Positions 52,750 through 64,000 of a stretch of DNA of 64,000 nucleotides are shown here, piece after piece. The notes beneath the pieces were generated by a model. It ran no database searches and was not told where the DNA came from. It saw only the letters and a program-made list of their open reading frames with translations. Numbering within the stretch: the first letter of the stretch is position 1; each line of letters opens with the position of its first letter. The DNA is from Arthrobacter sp. CJ23 (lineage in GTDB: Bacteria; Actinomycetota; Actinomycetes; Actinomycetales; Micrococcaceae), in NCBI RefSeq assembly GCF_024741795.1, contig NZ_CP102950.1, forward strand, positions 806,001 through 870,000, read 5' to 3'. The translations under genes were made by a program, and so were the position numbers.

Positions 52750-52831
52750 ACGGACTCCCACCACAGCTGGAACCGGATTTGGTTTCTTTTAGGTAAATGA
52801 CTCATTGCAAGCAGGAGTATGTGACGGTGCC

Positions 52832-52861
52832 TTCGCAATCTGTGATTTTTGTCGCTAACGT
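52832..52861 (+). promoter_or_regulatory. Promoter of leaderless glgE
   Basis: TTCGCA (52832-52837), 18-bp spacer, TAACGT (52856-52861), then 7 nt to GTG 52869. Confidence 0.55.
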
Positions 52862-52868
52862 CGAGGCT

Positions 52869-54947
52869 GTGACCACTACTTTGCGAGCCAGCTCACCATC
52901 GAAAACCAAGACGAAGACGCGCATCACTGACGGGCTCCGCTTCGGCAGGTTCCCCATCACTGCCGTGCAGCCGGTCATCGAGAATGGCCGCTTTCCCGCC
53001 AAGGCACTGCCGGGCGAGGACCTCGTGGTGGGAGCCACGGTGTTCCGCGAAGGCCACGACCAGCTGGGCGTCACCGCGGTCCTGCTCGATCCCAAGGGCA
53101 AGGAGCGCCAACGCGTCCGCCTCACCCCGGCACCGGGTGTGCGGGGCATGGGCACGGACCGTTATGAGGGCGTGCTGACCCCCACCGCCCCAGGCGCCTG
53201 GTCGTTCGTCATCGAGGCCTGGCATGACCGTTACGGTAGCTGGCACCACAACGCCGAGGTCAAGGTTGGGGCCGGGATCGACGTCGAGCTCATGCTCGCC
53301 GAGGGTGCCGCACTCCTTGCCGGAGCGGCCGACGACGCCGGACGCAGCGCGGCGGACAAACGCACCTTCCAGACCGCATCGGCAGCCCTCGCCGACACGG
53401 CGAAAACCGTCGAGGAGCGCCTGGGCGCCGGCTTCGGCACGGACGTGGCTGCCGCCGTCGGGCGTTTTCCGATCCGCGAGCTGGTGACCGTTTCCGAAAA
53501 GTATCCGCTGCTGGTTGAGCGCGAGCTCGCCGGCCGCGGCTCCTGGTATGAGTTCTTCCCCCGCTCCGAAGGTGCCGTCCTGGACCGTGCCACCGGCGAA
53601 TGGACCTCGGGGACTTTCCGCACCGCGGCGAAGCGGCTCGACGCCGTGGCCGGCATGGGCTTCGATGTCATCTACCTGCCGCCGATCCACCCGATCGGCG
53701 TCCAGCACCGCAAGGGACGCAACAACACGCTCACCCCGGGCCCGCAGGACCCCGGCTCGCCGTGGGCCATCGGCGCCAAGGAAGGCGGACACGACGCCAT
53801 CCACCCGGACCTTGGCACCTTTGAGGATTTCGATGCCTTCGTGGCGCGCGCCGCCGAACTAGGCCTTGAAGTTGCCCTGGACCTGGCCCTTCAGGCCGCA
53901 CCGGACCACCCCTGGGTCGCGTCGAACCCCGAATGGTTCACCACCCGCGTGGACGGCACCATTGCGTATGCGGAAAACCCGCCCAAGAAGTACCAGGATA
54001 TTTTCCCGCTGAACTTCGACAACGATCCTGAGGGCCTGTCCAAGGAGATCCTGCGGATCGTGTTCCTGTGGATCAGCCACGGCGTGAAGATCTTCCGTGT
54101 CGACAACCCGCACACCAAGCCCGTCTGGTTCTGGGAGTGGCTCATCGGCAAGGTCAACAAGAAGCACCCCGACGTGGTGTTCCTGGCGGAGGCGTTCACC
54201 CGCCCGGCCATGATGCACGCCCTGGGCCGGGCCGGCTTCCAGCAGTCCTACACCTACTTCACCTGGCGGAACACCAAGGCCGAGCTCGAGGAATACTTCA
54301 CCGAGGTCAGCCACGAAAGCCCGGCCTACTTCCGGCCGAACTTCTTCGTCAACACCCCGGACATCCTTACCGAGTACCTGCAGTACGGCGGTCCCGCGGC
54401 TTTCCGCATCCGCGCTGCACTCGCAGCCACGGCCAGCCCGCTCTGGGGCGTCTACGCCGGCTACGAACTGTACGAGCACGTGGCCCGGCCCGGCGCCGAG
54501 GAATACATCGACAATGAGAAGTACGAGTACAAGGACCGCGACTGGGACGGCGCCGCCGCCTCCGGCCACACCCTGGCGCCGTACATCACCCGGCTCAACG
54601 CCATCCGCAAGGCGCACCCGGCACTGGGCGATCTGCAGAATCTCACCCTGCACCACAGCACCGATGACGCCACCATTGTCTACTCCAAGCACAAGACGCT
54701 GCCGGACGGCAGCAAGGACACCCTGATCATCGTCGTCAACGTGGACCCGCACAGCGCACGCGAGAGCACCGTCTCCCTGGATCTGGCGGCGCTGCAGCTG
54801 GATCCCGCCGATACCGGTGCAAACGGACGCTTCTGGGTGGATGATTTGATCAGCGGGCAGAGCTGGGAGTGGGGCGAGTACAACTACGTCCGGCTTGACG
54901 CCCACACCGAACCGGCGCACGTCCTCAGCATCCGGAGGCAACCTTAG
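52869..54947 (+). CDS. glgE: Alpha-1,4-glucan:maltose-1-phosphate maltosyltransferase
   Basis: 692 residues; GH13_3 enzyme adding maltose from maltose-1-phosphate to growing glucan. N-terminal beta domain, helical insert (about 140-230), barrel with [16 protein letters not shown], nucleophile Asp in [18 protein letters not shown] (about residue 411), acid Glu in FLAEAFTRP (about 439). GTG 52869 with a -10 box 7 nt upstream and no ribosome binding site. Stop overlaps treS by one base (TAGTG): glgE-treS-pep2/glgB form one operon. Confidence 0.95.
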   Translation: MTTTLRASSPSKTKTKTRITDGLRFGRFPITAVQPVIENGRFPAKALPGEDLVVGATVFREGHDQLGVTAVLLDPKGKERQRVRLTPAPGVRGMGTDRYEGVLTPTAPGAWSFVIEAWHDRYGSWHHNAEVKVGAGIDVELMLAEGAALLAGAADDAGRSAADKRTFQTASAALADTAKTVEERLGAGFGTDVAAAVGRFPIRELVTVSEKYPLLVERELAGRGSWYEFFPRSEGAVLDRATGEWTSGTFRTAAKRLDAVAGMGFDVIYLPPIHPIGVQHRKGRNNTLTPGPQDPGSPWAIGAKEGGHDAIHPDLGTFEDFDAFVARAAELGLEVALDLALQAAPDHPWVASNPEWFTTRVDGTIAYAENPPKKYQDIFPLNFDNDPEGLSKEILRIVFLWISHGVKIFRVDNPHTKPVWFWEWLIGKVNKKHPDVVFLAEAFTRPAMMHALGRAGFQQSYTYFTWRNTKAELEEYFTEVSHESPAYFRPNFFVNTPDILTEYLQYGGPAAFRIRAALAATASPLWGVYAGYELYEHVARPGAEEYIDNEKYEYKDRDWDGAAASGHTLAPYITRLNAIRKAHPALGDLQNLTLHHSTDDATIVYSKHKTLPDGSKDTLIIVVNVDPHSARESTVSLDLAALQLDPADTGANGRFWVDDLISGQSWEWGEYNYVRLDAHTEPAHVLSIRRQP

Positions 54948-56743
54948 TGAGCTTCACCCCGCAGAACCCTGGCCAGTACTTCACCCCGAAGAACACCTTC
55001 GAGCTGAGCGCGCCCGGTCTCCAGCATGATCCACACTGGTACCGGAAAGCGGTCTTCTACGAAGTACTGGTCAGGGCGTTTGCGGACGCCAACGGAGACG
55101 GCTCCGGCGACTTCCATGGACTCATCGACAAGCTGGACTACCTGCAGTGGCTCGGCGTGGACTGCCTCTGGCTGCCGCCGTTCTTCCACTCCCCGCTGCG
55201 CGACGGCGGCTACGACATCGCGGACTACAACACGGTCCTCGATGAATTCGGCACCATCAGCGACTTCAAGCGGCTCGTTGCCGAGGCACACGCCAGGGGC
55301 GTCCGGGTCATCATCGACCTGCCCCTGAACCATACCTCGGACCAGCACATGTGGTTCCAGGAATCCCGCAGGGACCCCACGGGACCGTACGGGGACTTCT
55401 ACGTCTGGAGCGATACGGACGAGAGGTACCAGGATGCGCGCATCATCTTCGTGGACACGGAAGAGTCCAACTGGACCTTCGACCCGATCCGCCGGCAGTT
55501 CTTCTGGCACCGCTTCTTCAGCCACCAGCCGGACCTGAACTTCGAGAACCCCAAGGTGGTGGAGGCGCTCTACGACGTGATCCGCTTCTGGCTGGACCAG
55601 GGGATCGACGGGTTCCGGGCGGACGCCATTCCGTACCTCTTCGAGGAAGAGGGCACCAACTGCGAGAACTTGCCCGCAACGCACACGTTCCTGCGCGATC
55701 TGCGCAAGATGGTGGACGAAAACTACCCAGGCCGCGTGATCATCGCCGAGGCGAACCAGCCTCCCCACGAGGTGGTGGAATACTTCGGCACCGAGGGGGA
55801 ACCGGAATGCCACATGGCCTTCCACTTCCCCATCATGCCCCGGCTGTACTACGCACTGCGGGACCAGAAGGCCGCCCCCATCATCGAGACACTGCGCGAG
55901 ACTCCTGACATTCCCGCGGGTGCGCAGTGGGGTACTTTCCTGCGCAACCACGATGAACTGACCCTGGAAATGGTCACGCAGGACGAACGGGCGGCCATGC
56001 TCGGCTGGTATGCCCCGGATCCGCGGATGCGGGCCAACATCGGCATCCGCCGCCGGCTGGCCCCGCTGCTGGACAACTCACGGGCAGAGATCGAACTCAT
56101 CAACGCCCTGCTGCTCTCGCTGCCGGGCAGCCCGTTCCTGTACTACGGGGATGAAATCGGCATGGGCGACAACATCTGGCTGGACGACCGCGACGCCGTC
56201 CGGACCCCCATGCAGTGGAATCCTGACCGGAATGCCGGCTTCTCCGCCGCCGACCCGGGCAAGCTCTACCTCCCGGTGATCCAGTCGCTGGTCTACAACT
56301 ACGGCATGGCGAACGTTGAGGCCGAAGCGGCGCACTCCGGATCCCTGCTCCGCTGGACCCGCCAGATTCTCAGCGTCCGCCGGAACCACCCGGTCTTCGG
56401 GCTGGGCGGCTTCCGCCACGTTGAGGCGGACCACGAAGTGGTGCTCGCCTACGTCCGCGAGCTCAACGAGGGGAACTCCGAAGGAGAAGAGGCGGAGACG
56501 ATTCTGTGTGCCTTCAACCTCTCCCAGCACCCGGTGGCCACCACCCTGGATGTTCCGGAGTACGCGGGACGCGGGCTGCGCGATGTGTTCGGCGGCCAGC
56601 CGTTCCCGCCCATCGGCAACGACGGCAGGCTCACACTGACGCTGGGGAGCCACAGTTTCTACTGGCTCCGCGTGCGCTCGGTCTCTTCCAACCCCGCGTC
56701 CCCCTACACCCAGGCCATTCCCGTGGTGACGTCCAAAGGATGA
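54947..56743 (+). CDS. treS: Trehalose synthase (maltose alpha-D-glucosyltransferase)
   Basis: 598 residues, GH13_16. [20 protein letters not shown] opens the barrel; nucleophile Asp in [20 protein letters not shown], acid Glu in IIAEANQ, and [10 protein letters not shown]. It interconverts trehalose and maltose. A separate maltokinase domain is not fused to its C-terminus, in contrast to some homologues; the kinase is in the next gene. GTG start overlaps the glgE stop; ends one base before the ATG at 56745. Confidence 0.96.
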   Translation: MSFTPQNPGQYFTPKNTFELSAPGLQHDPHWYRKAVFYEVLVRAFADANGDGSGDFHGLIDKLDYLQWLGVDCLWLPPFFHSPLRDGGYDIADYNTVLDEFGTISDFKRLVAEAHARGVRVIIDLPLNHTSDQHMWFQESRRDPTGPYGDFYVWSDTDERYQDARIIFVDTEESNWTFDPIRRQFFWHRFFSHQPDLNFENPKVVEALYDVIRFWLDQGIDGFRADAIPYLFEEEGTNCENLPATHTFLRDLRKMVDENYPGRVIIAEANQPPHEVVEYFGTEGEPECHMAFHFPIMPRLYYALRDQKAAPIIETLRETPDIPAGAQWGTFLRNHDELTLEMVTQDERAAMLGWYAPDPRMRANIGIRRRLAPLLDNSRAEIELINALLLSLPGSPFLYYGDEIGMGDNIWLDDRDAVRTPMQWNPDRNAGFSAADPGKLYLPVIQSLVYNYGMANVEAEAAHSGSLLRWTRQILSVRRNHPVFGLGGFRHVEADHEVVLAYVRELNEGNSEGEEAETILCAFNLSQHPVATTLDVPEYAGRGLRDVFGGQPFPPIGNDGRLTLTLGSHSFYWLRVRSVSSNPASPYTQAIPVVTSKG

Positions 56744-56744
56744 G

Positions 56745-59700
56745 ATGAGCCAGGGCACTTTTGATCCTTCCATAGAGGAACTGCTCCGGGCCTGGCTGCC
56801 CGGGAAGCGCTGGTTCCCCGTCAAGAACGCCGGCTTCGGGCTGGAACGCGTGGGCGGTTTCCCGCTGGGGGACCGGGACGGCGAAGCCGTGCTGGACATT
56901 GTCCTGGTGGCGGTGTCCTACCAAACGGCCGACGGCGGCGGCCGCACCGACGTCGTGCAGTTGCCGCTGAGCTTCCGGTCCGCGCCGCTGGAGGACGCAG
57001 CGTCCGCGCTGGTGGGCGAAGCCATGCTCCCCGGTCTGGGTCACCGCTGGGTCTACGACGCCGTGCACGACCCCCACTTCATCGCCGCGTGGCTGGACCT
57101 CATGCAGCACCAACGCTCCACAGCCGACGGCGCGGCCAGCGGCCACCTGGGACTTCCCGGTTTCGCGCTGCCGGTAGCGGGATCAGGACTCCGGGTCCTG
57201 TCCGGTGAGCAGTCCAACACTTCCGTGATCGTCGACGACGGCGTGACCGCAGCCATGGTGAAGATCTTCCGGGTCCTTTCCGCCGGCAGGAATCCCGAGG
57301 TGGAGCTTGGTGCCGCACTGACCGCGGCCGGCACCTCCGAGGTCCCTGCGACGCTGGGCTGGATCACAGGATCCTGGACAACCCCGGACGGGACGGCCAG
57401 TGGCGAACTCGCCGTGGCCCATGAATTCCTGGACGGCGGCCTGGACGCCTGGCGGCTGGCCGTTGACGCCGCCGCCGCGGGTGCCGACTTCACCGCGGAG
57501 GCCCACGCACTCGGCGTTGCCACTGCCACGGTCCATGACAGGCTCGCCCGGACCCTGGGAAGCAGCGTTGAAAGGCATCCGGGCCAGGACATCGCACCCG
57601 CAGTAGCCGGGCGGATCCGCCGCTCCTGGACGGAAGCCGCTGCCGCCGTCGGGCCTTATGACGACAGGCTCGAAGCGCTTGTGGCGAGTCTCGACGGGCA
57701 AGGCGCCGGGCGCCTGCAGCGCATCCACGGCGACCTGCACCTGGGCCAGATCCTGCAGGTCCCGGCACCGGGGGAGCCCGGCAGGTGGGCCATCCTCGAC
57801 TTCGAAGGGGAGCCGCTGCGGCCGATCTCCGAGCGCAACCTCCCCGACATGCCGCTCCGCGATGTGGTCGGCATGCTGCGTTCCTTCGACTACGCCGCGG
57901 GCGCCGCCGGGCGCGAAAACCCGGGCGCCAGCATCCCCGCCGGGTGGGTGGACGACTGCGCCGAAGCATTCCTGGCCGGGTATGGCGAAGTCACGCCCGG
58001 AACCACAGACCGCCGCTCTCCACTCTTTGTGGCATTGTGGCTGGACAAGGCCTTATACGAAGTGGTTTACGAGCTGCGGAACCGGCCGGAATGGCTGGCC
58101 ATTCCGGTCAACGCATCGCGGAAACTCCTCGACAACACGAGCCCCGGCAAGCACGCCGCGGCTACAGCGGAAGGTAATGAAATGACTGGCTCTGCACGTA
58201 CCGAACGGCCCCGCGTCCCCTTGCAAGTGGACGCCGAGACCCTGGCCCGTGTGGCGGCCGGCGCGCACCATGCTCCGCACTCCGTGCTGGGGGCACACCT
58301 TGATGACCATGGACACGTCACTGTCCGTACCGTGAAGCACCTGGCGGATTCGGTGGCCGTGGTGACTGAAGCAGGAACCACGCCCATGGAGCACGAGAGC
58401 GACGGCGTCTGGACGGCCGTCCTGGAACCGCTTCAGGCCGGGCACGTGCCGGACTATCGTCTTGAGGTCGTGTACGACGGCGGCGAGCCGCTGACCGTCG
58501 ACGACCCCTACCACTACCTCCCCACGGTCGGTGAGCTGGACCTGCACCTCATCGGGGAAGGCCGACACGAGCGGCTGTGGGACACCCTGGGTGCCCACGT
58601 CCAGCGGTACCGTTCGGCGCTGGGCGATGTGGACGGCGTTTCATTCGCCGTGTGGGCTCCCAACGCTCAGGCCGTGCGCGTCAAGGGAGACTTCAACGCC
58701 TGGGACGGCCGCCAGCATTCGCTGCGCTCGCTGGGCTCCTCCGGCGTCTGGGAAATCTTCGTCCCCGGTGTTGTAGCAGGGGCATGCTACAAATTCGAAC
58801 TGCTCACCAAGGCCGGGCACTGGGTGGAAAAGGCCGATCCACTCGCCTTTGGCACGGAGGTTCCGCCGCTGACGGCATCGCGGGTGGTGGAATCGAAGTA
58901 CCGTTTCAAGGACTCGGAATGGATGGCCGCCCGGGCCGCGCGCGATCCGCACAACTCGCCCATGAGCGTCTACGAAGTCCACCTTGGCTCTTGGCGCCTG
59001 GGCCTTGGCTACAAGGAATTGGCCACGGAGCTGGTGGACTACGTCAAGTGGCTCGGCTTCACACACGTCGAGTTCATGCCGGTGGCCGAGCACCCCTTCG
59101 GTGGTTCATGGGGTTACCAGGTCACCTCCTACTTCGCGCCCACGTCCCGCTTCGGGCACCCGGACGAATTCCGTTTCCTGGTCGATGCCCTGCACCAGGC
59201 CGGCATCGGCGTCCTGCTGGACTGGGTTCCCGCACACTTCCCCAAGGACGAATGGGCCCTGGCCCGCTTCGACGGCGAGGCCCTCTACGAACACGCCGAC
59301 CCCAGGCTGGGCGAGCACCCCGACTGGGGCACGCTGATCTTCGACTTCGGCCGCACCGAGGTCCGGAACTTCCTGGTGGCCAACGCGCTGTACTGGCTGG
59401 ATGAGTTCCACATCGATGGTCTGCGCGTGGACGCTGTGGCCTCCATGATCTACCTGGACTACTCACGCGAAGACGGCGAGTGGTCGCCCAACAGGTTCGG
59501 CGGCCGGGAGAACCTCGAGGCCATTTCCTTCATGCAGGAAGTCAATGCCACCGTCTACAAGACCCACCTCGGTGCCGTGACCATTGCCGAGGAATCCACC
59601 GCCTTCTCGGGAGTGACGGCACCCACGGACCACGGCGGACTCGGCTTTGGCCTGAAATGGAACATGGGCTGGATGCACGATTCGCTCAAGTACATGGCCG

Positions 59701-60395
59701 AGAACCCGGTCAACCGCAGCTGGCACCACGGAACCATCACGTTCTCCATGATCTATGCGTTCTCCGAAAGTTTCCTGCTGCCCATCAGCCATGACGAAGT
59801 GGTGCACGGCAAGGGCTCCATGCTGCGCAAGATGCCTGGTGACCGCTGGCAGCAGCTGGCCAACCTGCGTGCCTTCCTTGCCTACCAGTGGGCCCACCCG
59901 GGCAAGCAGCTGATTTTCATGGGTACCGAATTCGGCCAGGAAGCCGAATGGTCCGAGCAGCACGGACTCGACTGGTTCCTGGCGGACATCCCCTCGCACC
60001 GCGGATTGCAGTTGCTGACCCGCGATCTGAACGGGCTCTACGCCTCGACGCCGGCGCTGTACGAACAGGACAACGAGCCTGCTGGCTTCACCTGGATCAA
60101 CGGTGGGGACTCTGACCGCAACGTCCTGACCTTCATCCGCTGGGACGCCCAGGGCAAGCCGCTTGTCTGTGCCGTCAACTTCTCGGGTGGCCCGCACGAG
60201 GGCTACATCCTGGGCGTGCCTCTTGCCGGCGAATGGCGGGAAGTCCTGAACACGGATGCCGAGGTCTACGGCGGTTCAGGCGTGGTCAACGCAGGCGGCC
60301 TCACTGCCAAAGCCCCCGGCGTGGACGGGCAGCCTGCGTCGCTGACCGTAACCTTGCCGCCGCTTGGCTCCAGCTGGTTCACGCCGGCGGGCTAA
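56745..60395 (+). CDS. Fused maltokinase (Pep2) and 1,4-alpha-glucan branching enzyme (GlgB)
   Basis: 1216 residues. Residues 1-~470 are a maltokinase: N-cap with [14 protein letters not shown], catalytic [10 protein letters not shown] (about 327) and DFEGEP (about 352). Residues ~490-1216 are a complete branching enzyme: N1 domain, CBM48 with [20 protein letters not shown], nucleophile Asp in [10 protein letters not shown] (about 892), Glu in TIAEEST (about 946), [10 protein letters not shown]. The linker contains M480, codon at 58182, with a GGAAGG element upstream, so a free GlgB may also be made. Maltose is phosphorylated, polymerised by GlgE, then branched. The kinase start at 56745 has AAAGGA 4 nt upstream. 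Confidence 0.96.
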   Translation: MSQGTFDPSIEELLRAWLPGKRWFPVKNAGFGLERVGGFPLGDRDGEAVLDIVLVAVSYQTADGGGRTDVVQLPLSFRSAPLEDAASALVGEAMLPGLGHRWVYDAVHDPHFIAAWLDLMQHQRSTADGAASGHLGLPGFALPVAGSGLRVLSGEQSNTSVIVDDGVTAAMVKIFRVLSAGRNPEVELGAALTAAGTSEVPATLGWITGSWTTPDGTASGELAVAHEFLDGGLDAWRLAVDAAAAGADFTAEAHALGVATATVHDRLARTLGSSVERHPGQDIAPAVAGRIRRSWTEAAAAVGPYDDRLEALVASLDGQGAGRLQRIHGDLHLGQILQVPAPGEPGRWAILDFEGEPLRPISERNLPDMPLRDVVGMLRSFDYAAGAAGRENPGASIPAGWVDDCAEAFLAGYGEVTPGTTDRRSPLFVALWLDKALYEVVYELRNRPEWLAIPVNASRKLLDNTSPGKHAAATAEGNEMTGSARTERPRVPLQVDAETLARVAAGAHHAPHSVLGAHLDDHGHVTVRTVKHLADSVAVVTEAGTTPMEHESDGVWTAVLEPLQAGHVPDYRLEVVYDGGEPLTVDDPYHYLPTVGELDLHLIGEGRHERLWDTLGAHVQRYRSALGDVDGVSFAVWAPNAQAVRVKGDFNAWDGRQHSLRSLGSSGVWEIFVPGVVAGACYKFELLTKAGHWVEKADPLAFGTEVPPLTASRVVESKYRFKDSEWMAARAARDPHNSPMSVYEVHLGSWRLGLGYKELATELVDYVKWLGFTHVEFMPVAEHPFGGSWGYQVTSYFAPTSRFGHPDEFRFLVDALHQAGIGVLLDWVPAHFPKDEWALARFDGEALYEHADPRLGEHPDWGTLIFDFGRTEVRNFLVANALYWLDEFHIDGLRVDAVASMIYLDYSREDGEWSPNRFGGRENLEAISFMQEVNATVYKTHLGAVTIAEESTAFSGVTAPTDHGGLGFGLKWNMGWMHDSLKYMAENPVNRSWHHGTITFSMIYAFSESFLLPISHDEVVHGKGSMLRKMPGDRWQQLANLRAFLAYQWAHPGKQLIFMGTEFGQEAEWSEQHGLDWFLADIPSHRGLQLLTRDLNGLYASTPALYEQDNEPAGFTWINGGDSDRNVLTFIRWDAQGKPLVCAVNFSGGPHEGYILGVPLAGEWREVLNTDAEVYGGSGVVNAGGLTAKAPGVDGQPASLTVTLPPLGSSWFTPAG

Positions 60396-60428
60396 GTCGG
60401 AGCAAACGGCAGCCTGCGGAAGCAGTTC

Positions 60429-60463
60429 GAGGGCCCGGAAACCATGAGTTTCCGGGCCCTCTT
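60429..60463 (+). terminator. Terminator after the maltokinase-GlgB gene
   Basis: 14-bp perfect stem GAGGGCCCGGAAAC / GTTTCCGGGCCCTC, 5-nt loop, followed by TTCC. Confidence 0.85.
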
Positions 60464-60505
60464 CCGCGTGTCTGCGGGCTTCGAGGACCCTCCGCCAGGT
60501 AGCTT

Positions 60506-60534
60506 TTGCCAGCCCGCCAAAGTGGTGGTAGAGT
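60506..60534 (+). promoter_or_regulatory. rRNA operon promoter P1
   Basis: TTGCCA (60506-60511), 17-bp spacer, TAGAGT (60529-60534). Confidence 0.65.
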
Positions 60535-60613
60535 TAGTACCCGCGCAGCTCACAGGTGCAGACCAGTGAGGCCGAGTTGAATCCGCAAGGAAAATCAAGT
60601 CACGGTCTCCGGT

Positions 60614-60642
60614 TTGACCAGGATGAAGCCAGCGTGTAAGCT
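60614..60642 (+). promoter_or_regulatory. rRNA operon promoter P2
   Basis: TTGACC (60614-60619), 17-bp spacer, TAAGCT (60637-60642); transcription would begin near 60649. The rest of the 490-bp leader (60396-60885) holds the glgB terminator, an antitermination-type box (60705-60727) and processing stems, no gene. Confidence 0.75.
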
Positions 60643-60704
60643 TGAAAAGTTGCTCCGGAGCGAGCCGGTCCCTGTTTGTGGGGGTTGGTGGTGCCGGGTG
60701 TGTC

Positions 60705-60727
60705 TGTTGTTTGAGAACTCAATAGTG
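60705..60727 (+). promoter_or_regulatory. boxA-type antitermination element in the rrn leader
   Basis: GTTGTTTGAGAACTCAATAG; nearly the same element recurs at 62794-62816 in the 16S-23S spacer (GTTGTTTGAGAACTACATAG). Confidence 0.65.
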
Positions 60728-60885
60728 TGCCAAGTTTGTTGATACCGATTTTTTATGAATTGGTTGATTTGCCGGGTTGCCCGCACCCCCGTGTGTGGTG
60801 GCCTGGTTTCAGCTGGTTTCAAATTTTGTGCAGCCTTCTTTCCCCGTGTTTCCGGGGGTGTTGGTTGTGTCTGTTTTTGTTTTAC

Positions 60886-64000
<3,115 letters not shown>

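Noticed and set aside
52737..52838. Longer N-terminus for GlgP and an earlier GlgE start
   Set aside because: The 132-bp divergent gap carries promoter boxes for both genes; extending either frame would make the promoters coding.

Overview
The window is high-GC DNA from an actinobacterium of the family Micrococcaceae, most likely Arthrobacter in the broad sense. The evidence is the actinobacterial 16S/23S sequence, CarD, SenX3-RegX3, the proteasome activator Bpa, the trehalose-to-glucan (GlgE) pathway, and many genes with a -10 box only 5-8 nt before a GTG/ATG/TTG start. Genus assignment is inference; no alignment was run.

Layout. 1-2.6 kb: end of a RecQ helicase, a drug-efflux-type MFS protein, tRNA-Ser(GCT). 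2.7-6.9 kb: a divergent iron-siderophore uptake locus around a DtxR/IdeR-like box. 7-13.2 kb: S9 oligopeptidase, an FAD/NAD(P)-binding protein, and a tandem glycine riboswitch ahead of an AAT-family permease. 13.2-17.9 kb: a 1507-residue secreted nuclease/5'-nucleotidase preceded by a PHO-box-like direct repeat. 18-30 kb: mixed housekeeping genes (septum-formation lipoprotein, VOC protein, quinone oxidoreductase, PadR, CstA with its small partner, proteasome activator Bpa, aldo/keto reductase, HAD hydrolase, secreted peptidase) with tRNA-Ser(TGA) and tRNA-Thr(CGT). 29-32.6 kb: tmk-holB, a Cys/Met PLP enzyme, a DUF2516 protein. 32.6-43 kb: a conserved actinobacterial core (gpmA, phoU / senX3-regX3, lpqE-like, carD, ispD-ispF-lipoprotein-cysS-rlmB). 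43.1-46.9 kb: an accessory catabolic locus (nitrilase, GntR regulator, MHS-type transporter, DUF2848 protein) tied together by two copies of one operator-like motif. 47-60.4 kb: alpha-glucan metabolism (glgX, glgP, glgE, treS, and a maltokinase-GlgB fusion), with a secreted RNase Sa-like nuclease and its barstar inhibitor inserted after glgX. 60.4-64 kb: a ribosomal RNA operon with two promoters, complete 16S, a tRNA-less spacer and the start of 23S.

How the parts work together. TreS turns trehalose into maltose, the maltokinase makes maltose-1-phosphate, GlgE polymerises it, GlgB branches it, and GlgX/GlgP break it down. SenX3-RegX3-PhoU senses phosphate and probably drives the secreted nuclease/nucleotidase that would release phosphate from extracellular DNA. 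No transposon, prophage or CRISPR array was seen. Non-coding signals are unusually rich: a 68-bp repeat that carries a -10 box to two unrelated genes, three short tandem repeats that abut stop codons, and two large palindromes.
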